Source: Zygnema circumcarinatum
Lineage: Eukaryota > Streptophyta > Zygnematophyceae > Zygnematales > Zygnemataceae
DNA: 64,000 nucleotides
Assembly (NCBI GenBank): GCA_037447605.1
Contig: CM074815.1
Location: 1,632,210 to 1,696,209 of the forward strand
Direction of reading: 5' to 3'
Notes under the pieces: model-generated
Databases searched by the model: none
What the model was told of the DNA's origin: nothing
The model's input: only the letters and a program-made list of their open reading frames with translations
Program-made: the position numbers and the translations under genes
Part shown: piece by piece, positions 1 to 10,350 of the stretch
Position numbering within the stretch: position 1 is the stretch's first letter
How the letters are laid out: each line of letters begins with the position of its first letter

Positions 1-3000
1 GGATTTCCGTAGGGCAGCCTTGATTTAGGCCCCAATCTTTCGCTTGCTTCCACGACTGAAGCCGCTCCTCCAATGTGGGAAGGCTTTCGGGAGAGCTACA
101 TCCTCGTCTAAATGAAAATTGCTCTTCTGCATCGCTTTGGAGCAATCTTCGCAAACTCCAAGTGTCTTCTCTTTCATAAGCAATAGTCTCATCAGGGTTC
201 CCATCTTCGCACGCTATGACTTGCAGAACACATCCCGGCAACAAACACACCGCTCTTGACGATAAATTCTGCGAACCATCTGATGGAACCTCTCCAGCGG
301 TAAAGCGAAGCAACGAAAGGCCAACCCTTACGTCAGTTGACGAGCCATCGCCCACGAGGATATCACTAGTGAAACCTTTGACCATAGCCTCAACTCGTTG
401 TCTGTGCGTGTACTTGAAGGCAGATCCCTTCATCGCATGGCCTCCATGTTGTCGGCGAGAATCTGTACTCTTGGATCTGCTCATGCGTTGCTCTCTCTCG
501 ACTTTATTGTTTTGCAAGTTTGGAGCCTCTTCGGACGAACGAGTTTCTTGAGAAGGCATGGCTACCAACCAATTGCAGACCAGCTTGAGGGTCCCTACTC
601 GCGCTCCCACAGCCACAGCTACTGTAGACAAGGAAGGTCCTGTTTCAGGTGAGGGCGAGAATTGTGGAACACTCGTACTTGAAGCGTTTTCTCGTTCGCC
701 ACTGCAGCTAGGAGCAGCTTTTTCCAAAGTTTCACTGCCAAAGGCGCTTGCTGACATCTCTTGGAATGTTGACAAAAGCTGCAGACAGGAAGCAGGTGCG
801 GTGAAGACTGTTAACAACTTCCCTTTCCTTTGATGTCCCACCGCAAAGTCAGTCACGAAGAGAATCGCGACTGAAACTCAGCAAAAAAAAAAAAAAAAAA
901 ACAGAAATGAAGCACTTCAATAAGGATGCAAAGGAGCAGAAAGAAGTTGAAATAATGCAGAAGAGGTTGTACGACCTCCACAACACTACAGCCAAATGGA
1001 TGGTATCGGGAGACCTGTGAAATTCCAGCAACAGCTTCAGGTGTCAGCTTGAGCCCCAAATAGGGCACGTCCACCACCATGGCCGCAGAGGTGCTGCTGC
1101 CTGTCCCAAACAATGAGCTCCAATAGTCCCTGCACCCACGGCTCCTTGTGTCGCTTAAAGTGCCAAATATTCTCGCAAATGACGAAGCAGGACGACTAAA
1201 GCAGCAAAGATACACCGCCGTGGAAAGAAGACGGGGATAAACAAAATGAACAGATCAACAGGTGTCGAGCTAAAAATGAGGAGTCGCTGCAGAGACGAAC
1301 ATACATGTGAATAGAAGAATGAATATTGAGAGATGCTGGCTCCACCAAGGCCTCACTGTGACCGCCATGGACTAGAAGGAGGCCTGCATTGGTAACAGAG
1401 AGGGCCAGGCCCGTCCATCTCTCACGATGCTCCAAGTACAGCCCGCGAACATCGGCTCCGGGAATGGCAGGTCGGGGTGGACGCCTCTCCCACGCTGCCC
1501 TCTTGACAGCCTCTTTCCAATTGCCTGTGTTCTGTGCAGGGCCTTCGAAATCATTTTTGAGAAAAGAAAAGGAGGGTAAACATGCAGATTCTTGTGATTG
1601 ATTGTTAAGACTCGACGACAGTTTAGTTGGAGGTTGGATAGGACAAGCTGTGAGCTCCAAATCACCCAAGTTCAGCTCAAGCCTCAAACCCTCGGGCTCT
1701 CGTCGATGGTGACTAATGGGAGAGTTACTGAAGGAGCTAGTACTATGTAATGGCGAATGGAGGATAATTCGGGGTCCTTCTATGGCAAGAGAGCCTTGTA
1801 AGCTCAACAAGGGACCTATACCCAGTAGTGTCTGTCTCAGGATGCTCAGACTAATAGACTTCAAATTGTTTGCGACCTCCCTTAAGCTCACAGCCTGTTC
1901 TTCTGCCTGTGACTGGTCGTTTTCAGGTCTGCGTTTATTTAGAAGGTGTTGACTTGAAAAATCGCTGCTACTCGCATGTTTTAATTCTTCACCAACACCT
2001 TTAATAGCTTGTGTGCCCAGCACATATGAAAGGTCCTTAACAAGAGGTCCTAAAGTGTGAGGTAGGTCTGAAGGAAAGGAGGCATCAAGCCTTCCCATAG
2101 CAAGTGCACAAGCTAACAACCCCGACGATAGCCCTCCCGAAAGGCCATCGGCGGGGCTTCCCAGTTCTAGCAGAAGGAAGGGCCTTCCTCTTCCTCTTGC
2201 CATTTCACCATTTCCTTGCGACATATTTTCACCAAAGAGCTGTTTCCGCTGTGGTTCTTGACTCTGTCCTCCATTTTCCTCCTGTTTTGAACTTTTCCCT
2301 GCTGATAGAAGTCGCCACGGCAGCCAGCGACGCCATACGGAACTAGAAGGCATGGCTCTTCCTTTCGGGTCTGGAAACGTCTTGAAACCTGGACGAACGA
2401 GTACAGGGGCCACGTCTGACTTCGATGTCAAAAGCAAACGGTTAGAAACAGCGTTACTTCTCAGCAATATTTCTGGGGAAGAAAGTGGACCCGACCATCT
2501 ATGCCAAACATTCTCCTGTGACACAGACTCAGCGTCAGCATCTTCAAACACCTCTTCGTTCTCCGAACTGCCTTCTTCGTCATGATTTTCTTGATAATCA
2601 GGTACGTTATCGGTCTGGACAGTTGTGGTTGACTGAACGCTGGCGAATGACACATCCCCTTGAACATGTGAGCATTCAACTTCCACCAGTCTGCCTTGGT
2701 CTCCAACCTGGCATGCAAAAGAAAATCCAATCCATGAAAGGCAGACGACTGGAAGGCCACTTTTCCCTGCACTCGAAGATTCTACAGTTTTAAAATTCAC
2801 GGCATTATCTGTCCGTGGAGAGGCTTTCGACAATAGAGAAGGAGCGAGCATGAAGGAGCCATGTCGACTTTGTACAGTGTACATAGAGTTTCTGTTGGTG
2901 CCCCACTGTTCCGCGGTATGAACTCCCATAAACAAGCCTGAGCGCGTGTTTCCCTCTGATCCTTCAGGACCTCTAACCTTACGTCTTGCAATTCGCCGAG

Positions 3001-6000
3001 CTAAAGCCACAGCCTCCAGAGGAATCTTAGTCTCAGCTTCAGCCAGCTCTGCTTTCAAACTGCTTCCACTTCTTCGACTACTGCTTGAAGTATTGACTCC
3101 CCGGCTTCTCCATGTAGAAGCCTGTGTCGTCCCCCAGTGTTGCATTCGCAACCAGTCCTCATATAACACCGCATAGTGGTGTCGGGCCGTCCCTGCCTTC
3201 AGGGCATGTTCCAAGCGCTGCCGGGAGCTCCTTCGTAAAATAAGAGCGGTTGCTTTACGCCAAAGCTTTCCTGCTTTTGTGAATGTCAGAGCATTTGACC
3301 CCCCGTCTTTGAATAACGAATTTGCAATGGCATCAACGTCTGCGTCTTTCGCGCACTCATTGCTGAGTGGTGCATACGGATGGGCCTCCTCTACTACATC
3401 ACCAGAGCTACAAGAGCAGTTTGGTGGCCCAGGACCTTGCATCGCAGACGCGACGGCAAGGAGTGGGCTGATGTCAGCCGTTTCCAGCTCTACGCATACG
3501 CCCATGATGTCTGCCTCCAACCCCTGAAGACCACCGTGCCGTAGCTGCAACTGTAGTCTGAGGTCACTAGGAAGCAGCAAATGACGCCGCTGACCCCCAC
3601 TGCTGTTCAAAGTCTGATTTTCTACATTTTGCTGGTCATTCAAATCACTCATTCCCTCCTTTTCTTGAAGACTTTCCATGCTAGTATGACTTCTGTGGCT
3701 ATTTGTAGAAGCCTCACCTTCTGTCTCAAGCCAGGTGTAAAGCCCAACAATGTTGCAAAGCATGTCTATACACTTTACTTGGTTATCAGTAGGAGAATTA
3801 CTAAGAACGCCAACAGTTCTAGAAAGACCGCTTTGCTGGTTAGCTGAACTAAACCACCCTCGCTTGAGGCTTACGCTAGTGACCCCGGCACAGACGTCAA
3901 CGCGAAGATAGCCTGCTGAGTGAGCCAGAAGGTGCACAGTTGCATTGCGAATTTCCACTTGCAAAAGTGCAAGAATTGCATCAGTAATGCGTGTTGTGGC
4001 AGCATCACCTATGCGCGCCGCCATGCTAGCATTTGTCTTTTCCTCCATGGCCTCCACGGCAGTGTGAACAGCTGCTCCCTGTCTATCCCACCACATGTAA
4101 GCTCCAGAAGCTAGCGAGGAACATGCATGCCAGCGTCAGGAAAGCCTATCGGCAAAAGGTTATTGAACGGAGGCTCATGAAGACTTCAGAGGTTCAGACC
4201 AGTACCAAGCCATTTGAAAGAAAACAAATCACTGGACAAACTGGTCCAAAGGGGCCGAGTATAAAGTTGCGTCTCAGATATTTCCTTATAAAAACAAAGG
4301 ATAGCCATCAAGTCCAGACGCAAATTCACTCGAAAATAACTTGCTCAACGCAATGAGAATAATGCTGTGGCCACAAGGTTAGCCACATGAGCAATCTATA
4401 ATCGGCTTACAAGGTGGGACCCAGGCCAAGGGGGGCGGAATGAGTACAGATTGCGTTAGCAGTGGCATACAACTTTCGACCATATCGTGATTTGTGCATC
4501 TGTAATCTTTTCTATCTTAATTCTGTTCAAAAAAAGAAAACTGGCTCTTCTAGATCGGAATCGACATTTGCACTGTTTCATGAAGGGCACCGTCGTGTCC
4601 TATAGGATCCATTAACCTGTTTTTTCTGTTGCTGTCTATTGAGAAATTTTAAATGGTTCGTCCCCTTCCATGTTTTTTAGACAAGAACCGCTGTAGGATT
4701 TGCTTCACAAATCTCCTCCCTGATATGACCACGCTCTCTCAAAGTCAACGTGGCTGTCAACAAAACTTTAATGACCACCGACCAAGAAATCTGTGCAAGA
4801 CAGCTCCAGAACTGTCCGATACTAATGAGCCTCACAGCAACAGATTTTTGAAATGTTAACTTTATCGCTGAATGATTGATCTTGGTACGACTGGTCGGAT
4901 ACCCCGTCTAGACTCAAGCGCAGAATATGGGCCAAATCATCGTCGCACAGCGGACGACCTGTGACTTCGACAATTCCAGCTGTTTTTTTCGGGAGGTGCT
5001 TCACCAGTGTAATGCAGGCTTCCATTCATGTAACTGAAGTCACACGCGAATGAAAGTGGCACTATGAAAATAATCTTGTTCATTTAAAAAGATTTTGAGA
5101 CGACACTCGCATGGTTGGCATTGTTCCTCACCTCTGGATCAAGTGCCGTTAGGCGGCCACTACGAAGCTTCTCTTCAGACTTGCTGGCTTGTTCTGTCCA
5201 CCAAGGAGAATCTTGTGCCCTGTAATTGTCATAGCACCGGATTGTAAGTCAGACATCTACCTGCAAACAAATGAGAAGAACGTTGTATTTTTCCCAAGAA
5301 CTAAAGCAAGAGCTTCTCGTTCACAATGTCACTCTCGGAGAATGCTTCACAGCGGTCACCGGCCAGATATTCAAGTAACTTTCCGCGGAATCATATGAGT
5401 GCCTGAAGGCTCTGTACATGAACATGTATACAATGGATATCTTCACATGAACGTTGTTGCAGCTCGAGAACTACGCTGCCAAGAATGGGGCTTCGAGGCG
5501 CTATTGAAGGCTGCTTAAATAGGCCATCATCAGAAAGGTGAAGCTTCGATTGAATAACAAGAATACGGATAACAAGCTCTTGCTGAAACTTTAGAGGCCG
5601 GGCTGTCTCCCGAATGATGTTTCACAGTTCTCTTTTAACTTCAATAATGACATTCCTTGCCACATGCAATGCAAGAAAACCGGCAAGTAACTCTTGGTGT
5701 GAAATGTAGCCGCGTTTCTTGATTGCGAGGGCCATTAACATGACGTATTCACTTCAACTTGAAAACGAGTTGAAGGCAAGACAGGATACCAAAGAAGAAT
5801 CACCTTGGCTCGAGGAACAGGTGAAGGTTTTCAAGTTGCAAATTAATTGCGTCCACTAGCAGAGGCTTCAGCTGCAGTACAAGCCCGCCTATACTGCCCC
5901 TCTTCAAAATCACAGGCAGGGAGACCAAGTAGCTGTTTATCGATTCCACTCGAATATCTACGTCTGACAACTCCACTCTTCCCTGCAGCAAGCTCACTCT

Positions 6001-6078
6001 CAGCGCGTTCAGATTCACGACAAGAAACGTTGACAGTTGGTGCGCCAGCGCCTCGGACAGCCACCGGTCGAGCACCAT
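1..6078 (-). CDS. VPS13-like chorein-domain lipid-transfer protein, N-terminal part (runs off left edge)
   Basis: The first exon (6078 to about 5804) encodes a chorein N-terminal domain: an amphipathic start MVLDRWLSEALAHQLSTF, then VNLNALRVSLLQGRVELSDV and a GSIGGLVLQLKPLL segment, as at the start of VPS13/ATG2-type bridge proteins that move lipids between membranes at contact sites. A large exon (about 4078-1305) continues with a VPS13-like VEIRNATVHLLAHSAG block and a LWRKATALILRRSSRQRLEH segment, with a long Ser-rich low-complexity middle. A small exon (about 1129-1015, DYWSSLFGTG to AGISQ) joins it in phase. A further open stretch of about 290 codons runs from about 870, after a poly-T plus TTTCAG acceptor, to base 1 without a stop. 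The joins between 5804 and 4078, and between 1015 and 870, do not fit in phase, so small exons or other splice sites are missing. The C-terminal part lies outside the window. Family is fairly sure; orthology to a particular VPS13 is not. Confidence 0.75.
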
Positions 6079-6312
6079 CTTGAGCAGCTAGCTAGCCTAA
6101 CGGAGCTCCTGCCTGTGCTCAAGCCTGCCTGCCTGCAGGGCGCCTCATGAAATGCTTGCCCTAACTCTGCCCGCCTCGCATAAGCTCCCCATCCCTGCAC
6201 TGCCCTGCCCTCCCTCCTCGGAGGGAAGGAGCCAGCTGCGCCCGCCCCTCTTGGAGCAGCAATTGCTTTTGGTGAAGGGGAGGCTCGGGTGATTTTGGGT
6301 GCGGGCCGGGCC

Positions 6313-6322
6313 GCCACGTGGC
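6313..6322. promoter_or_regulatory. Palindromic G-box GCCACGTGGC upstream of the VPS13-like gene
   Basis: An exact ten-base palindrome with a CACGTG core lies about 235 bp upstream of the presumed start codon at 6078. In plants such G-boxes bind bZIP and bHLH factors. Regulation of this gene is inferred from position only. Confidence 0.4.
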
Positions 6323-6639
6323 GGGCCAGGAGGCCTCGCCGACACCGTGGACATCCTCCGTTCCATGCGTCCGCCAGTTCGGAAAATGCAGGCAATGAAA
6401 CTGTACGCAGGACTGGCGATTTACATGTGCGGCAAGCGTACGGTCCTGCAATGTGAAGGCCAAGCTCCAGGGAATCGACTCCTAAGTCCTAAGAGAGGAG
6501 AGACTCCTAATGAGACAAAACAATCGTACGGAGTAATCGTACAGTGGGGGGTCCTCGTATTTTCCACCCTGTACAGTGCGCTCCCAAGAAATTCGCCCCG
6601 ATTTTGCCGAAACCACCTTTTTGTACGGTAACTCAATGT

Positions 6640-7085
6640 TAGCCGTATAATTCGTACAATCCGTACAGTTCGTACAATCCGTACGATCTGTAGAATCTTC
6701 CCGCCGTAAGAGGCGCTCGCTCCTCTCCTCGTCTGCTCCATATACCATCCACATCAACCATCTACACGGCAAGCATATTGACTTTAAGTGGTGGTTTGGT
6801 ATTGAGCGTCTTCCAAGTCGCACAAGGCACCCGTTTTGTTTCATTGCCGTGGAAGCCCGTCAACCCCCAGCCTAATATTAACTCACTCATTTATTTCATC
6901 ATGGGTGTGCTCTTCCACTATTGATAATTATAGCATCATCAATGAGACGAACAACGCGAAGAGTGGAAAACTACGTGTATGCGATACGATACGGCACGGT
7001 ACGATAGTTACTGAACGATACGGTACGCTATGGTACGATACGTCACGATATGGTACGCTTTTTGACGATACGATACGTACGAACA
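6640..7085. repeat. CGTACG / GGTACGATA-rich degenerate tandem DNA
   Basis: Short units such as TCGTACAATC and CCGTACAGT repeat around 6646-6692. Units such as ACGATACG and GGTACGATA repeat around 6975-7085. The stretch is full of the palindrome CGTACG and its one-base variants. It does not look coding. It may be a decayed satellite or a relic of a terminal-repeat element; no ends can be recognised. Confidence 0.55.
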
Positions 7086-7240
7086 AACATGAACTCTAAC
7101 ATGGTACCGAAAGCCTATTGGTAACACGAACCTCATATTTGCAAAATCAATATTTTCGCCCCTTTTTGGCCAATACCATGGCGAAAATATGAGGACCGCC
7201 ACGCAACGCCAACGCCAAAACGACCTAACTTTGGTATGGT

Positions 7241-7278
7241 ACGACCGTACAACCGTACAAGTACGGTTGTACGGTCGT
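7241..7278. repeat. Perfect inverted repeat, 18-bp arms, 2-bp spacer
   Basis: The left arm ACGACCGTACAACCGTAC at 7241-7258 is matched exactly, reverse-complemented, at 7261-7278, with only AA between. It would form a perfect cruciform or an RNA hairpin. It lies beside the CGTACG-rich stretch and is built from the same words, so it may be a folded-back unit of that repeat. Confidence 0.9.
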
Positions 7279-7848
7279 TAATTGTTCAAAACGAGTGGGT
7301 ATAATATATGTAATAAAGTGTTTTAATTTGTAATATATTACTAATTTTAAACCCGTTGTAAAGTATATAATATATTCGGAATTTATAACGCGGGCCATCC
7401 CTAATCTAGAGGCACCGCGGGCAGCAGAATTTGTCCTGCTCGATGGTGCCCGTTTGGTCCGTACGACAACTCGACTTTGTATGCTCAGAATTTGTGGCAA
7501 TCGCGAACCGTCAGGTTGCCAGCGGGCAGTATCGTCGGGGTCGCATCGCGACGGCGGAGAGAATCGCCTTCTAGATTCAGAACTACAGTAGATCTCTTCG
7601 TCGTTTTCTGCACGCCGTCGTGCTGTCACCGACCAACTGGATGTACAGCGGGTGGCACAATTTGTCCTATCGAACGGAAGGCCTCGATTTTTTGTTCAAT
7701 CCATTTGTCGTTCGCGCCAAGCCCACAGGCCAGTTCCAAGCCGTGGGAAAAAGGGACTTTGATGCGCCAAGTCCCATGTTTGCCTAGTAACCGTTAAACT
7801 GAACGGTTCCCGGATGGCCGTTGTCGCGACCAAAGGCCGTGACATCGG

Positions 7849-7991
7849 AACCAACCAACCAACCAACCAACCAACCAACCAACCAACCAACCAACCAACC
7901 AACCAACCAACCAACCAACCAACCAACCAACCAACCAACCAACCAACCAACCAACCAACCAACCAACCAGCCAGCCAGCCAGCCAACCAAC
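7849..7991. repeat. (AACC)n microsatellite with AGCC variants at the right end
   Basis: About 30 near-perfect AACC units are followed by four AGCC units and two AACC units. A short echo of the same array with a similar left flank (GACATTGGAAC versus GACATCGGAAC) lies at 8041-8079, suggesting a local duplication that then expanded in one copy. The Gly-Trp-Leu-Val and Asn-Gln-Pro-Thr reading frames across it are artefacts of the repeat. Confidence 0.95.
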
Positions 7992-8138
7992 TGATAAATT
8001 GCTAGCCATTCAATTGATGTGGTATGAACCATGGGACCATGACATTGGAACGAACCAACCAACCAGCCAACCTACCAACCATGGGTCGCAACAAACCTAT
8101 CTTCGCAACCATTGGCAACGGTCGACCACTGGTTCCCC

Positions 8139-8165
8139 TCCCTCCCTCCCTCCCTCCCTCCCTCA
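8139..8165. repeat. (CCCT)n microsatellite
   Basis: About six tandem CCCT units end at CAGGGAG. Simple sequence with no coding support. Confidence 0.85.
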
Positions 8166-8241
8166 GGGAGAAAGAGAGTTTCCAGGCCGCGGTGTAGAAA
8201 AAATGGAATAATCATGACTATCTATCTAAAATCTTAAAACA

Positions 8242-8270
8242 AATAATAATAATAATAATAATAATAATAA
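8242..8270. repeat. (AAT)n microsatellite at the edge of a duplicated block
   Basis: About nine AAT units abut the point where the sequence becomes alignable to the copy starting at about 14703. There the corresponding edge is an A-rich tract. A-rich simple sequence at both copies' edges marks the duplication boundary. Confidence 0.85.
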
Positions 8271-8274
8271 GTAA

Positions 8275-10350
8275 ATAACAATAAAGAGGAAATTGGCATT
8301 GAACTCACGATGGCGAGGCCATCAAATGTACATGAACAAAAGCAGCAGCATTGGGGAACTACGAGGGACAGGTCGCGAAGGACCCAAGCACAAAAGAAAA
8401 AAGCTAGGAGCAAAAAACTATGCCTAGGCACAACAACGCTTCAATCCCTCCCTCGAAGCAGCCGCGAAGGTCATTGAAGAACAACTCGTGCAGAGCCCCC
8501 CCTCACCCTCACTCTGTACGTGCCCAAGTGGGCCCTCAAAGAAAAGACCCCTTCGGATCGCCGAGTTCTCTCACTCCCTTCCTCCTCTCCTCCCTACAGC
8601 TCTCTACCCATTCCGCTCCTTGCCAAAGTTTTTTGCTAAAAACTGCGGAGGAATGTCGGCCACCTGGAGCCCCATTGCCGGCCGCTCGCGTGCTCAGGAT
8701 CTCCCTTAGTCTCTGCACAAAGAGAGTGAGAGCGAGAGAGAAAGAGATATATAGAGTTGGAGAAAGTGAGAGAGCGGTGGGAGAAGGGAGTAGGGGAGAG
8801 AGAAGAGCTCGCGGGAGGGGAAAGAAGAAGGGAGGCAAAAAACGGAAAGGAGTAGGAAAGGAGAGAAGTGGCACGGAGACAATCTAGAGACAAAATGAAA
8901 GCGTGAGACTCGGTCTACTACACAGTTCAAGGAAAAAAAACTGGGAATGGGAAGAACAAGGGAGAGCAACAGCAAGGTTGTCTTCGAAAAGAATCTCGAT
9001 TATGAGAGTGCGAACAAAGGCTACGATGGCACAATTTGACAGAGTATCATGATAAACTGCCACTGAACGCCATGGCCCAAAAATGAGCTAATCACATTGA
9101 CTTTCCAGTTCTATCAATAAAAATAGCTTTGAATAATCAGTCATTAGTAGAAGGTCGCCCACCTGTACAAAAGCTGCTACGCTTCAAGAGTCGATCTTAA
9201 TTTGGAAGCAATTGTTCCAAGATAAAGGCAATTCCATGAAGACTTCGTACATATTCAGAAACCTTCCCGAGATCATCAGACAAATGACCCTCTTTATGTT
9301 TCACCCTCTTAGAGATCATTGGTCTATGCCCATGCATTTGGCGGAGCGCAAAAGCCGGAATCGTGTGCGCATCGGAAACTACCTCCATGAGATTTTGACG
9401 AGGGCGAGGTGATGTGGTCGGTCGACAATACCTGAGTACAAATTTACACAACTGCTCCAAGACTTGGACTTTGGACTTGGGATGTGCCTCTAAGGAGCTT
9501 AAAGGCTTATCCACAAGATCCCCCGTGTACAGAACGGTCCCTGGAGGTTGCAGCCTTCCTGCGAAGTGCACAATATCCCACTCGTGACGAACCATGCAGA
9601 TGTTCCCCTTCATCAGGTTTACATCTACTCCGCCAAAACACATAATTTTTTGAATGGTGTCTTCATCCACGCCAGGTGAGTTGAAGGTGACCAGTCTGAC
9701 ATTGTTTTGCCGATGGAGCGGCTCCTCAATGCTCGCAAAGGTGTGCATTGCCAAAGCGCCCCCGAGGCTGTGGCCCGTTATCACCAACTTGATCCCGTCA
9801 CTGGCATCACGTCGTAGAGCGTTCTCCATCCATTCTTGTAAGTCCTCGTGTACGCTTTCGAACACTTCCTTCCCAACTGCATGTCGATTCATGTCCTCTT
9901 TGACGCCTGTCGGAGCAAACTCCGCTTCAGGTTTGGCTCCATGAAACACAATAATGACGGCTTTCTGACCTGCTTGCTCGCCTTGTGGAACCAGTTGGAA
10001 GGCAACACATCCTTCCGGGTGGCGAATGGAGTCATTTATTCTGTACTTCTTTGCATAGCAGCTCACAGATTCACAATGGATGTTTTCTCTTACATTAAAT
10101 TCGATGTCACTGTCATAAGTGCTGAATTTCTCATCCAAATACACCAACCAACAGGCCAGCATCTGCAGCGCAGCTTCCTCCATTGTCAACATTTTGGAAA
10201 TTTGTTTGTTGTAGTAGTCAATGACGGGGCCCCCAGCGTTGCTCACAAGCGCCTCTTCCGCTTCTTCCCAAAGTTCTTCAAATTCACGGTGTGTTTTTGA
10301 AGTGAAGTAAATCAAGTCTGCCTGGTCTTCAAATGACAGATCTTTCGGAC
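8275..10350. repeat. Duplicated block, copy A (source copy holding the intact gene 3' half)
   Basis: From GAGGAAATTGGCATTGAACT through the 3' flank and the C-terminal coding half of the LRR-lipase gene, this block aligns along its length with 14703-16768 in the same orientation. Part of it (about 8445-9165) aligns with 17700-16905 in opposite orientation. Shared words include ATGGCGAGGCCATCAAATG-type, CGCTTCAATCCCTCCCTCGA and CACGCTTCAAGAGTCGATCT-type stretches. Confidence 0.85.

Larger units (their letters stand above)
6079..9196. other. Spacer between the VPS13-like and LRR-lipase genes
   Basis: I see no convincing gene here. The DNA holds a CpG-rich presumptive promoter (6080-6380), CGTACG-rich stretches, one perfect palindrome, AACC/CTCC/AAT microsatellites and, from about 8275, the downstream flank of the LRR-lipase gene that is duplicated elsewhere in the window. 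Confidence 0.6.

Noticed and set aside
1196-1304. C-terminal extension of the large VPS13-like exon ending in FHGGVSLLL
   Set aside because: A GTATGT donor at about 1304 and an in-phase exon at 1129-1015 show this is intron read-through.
4822-5025. Possible extra exon of the VPS13-like gene
   Set aside because: The translation shows no VPS13 resemblance and ends in Cys-rich random sequence; phase with neighbours could not be shown.
7849-7991. Possible CRISPR-like array
   Set aside because: There are no spacers between units; it is a simple tetranucleotide repeat in a eukaryotic genome.
7794-8062. Long Gly-Trp-Leu-Val and Asn-Gln-Pro-Thr reading frames
   Set aside because: They are translations of the AACC tetranucleotide array; any frame through a stop-free repeat stays open.
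8275-8360. Possible tRNA-derived SINE: B-box-like GAGTTCAATGCC near an A/T-rich tail (read on the - strand)
   Set aside because: The match to GWTCRANNC and the A/T-rich ends fit a SINE, but no clear A-box or target-site duplication was found and the homologous block continues far into a gene, so a segmental duplication explains it better.
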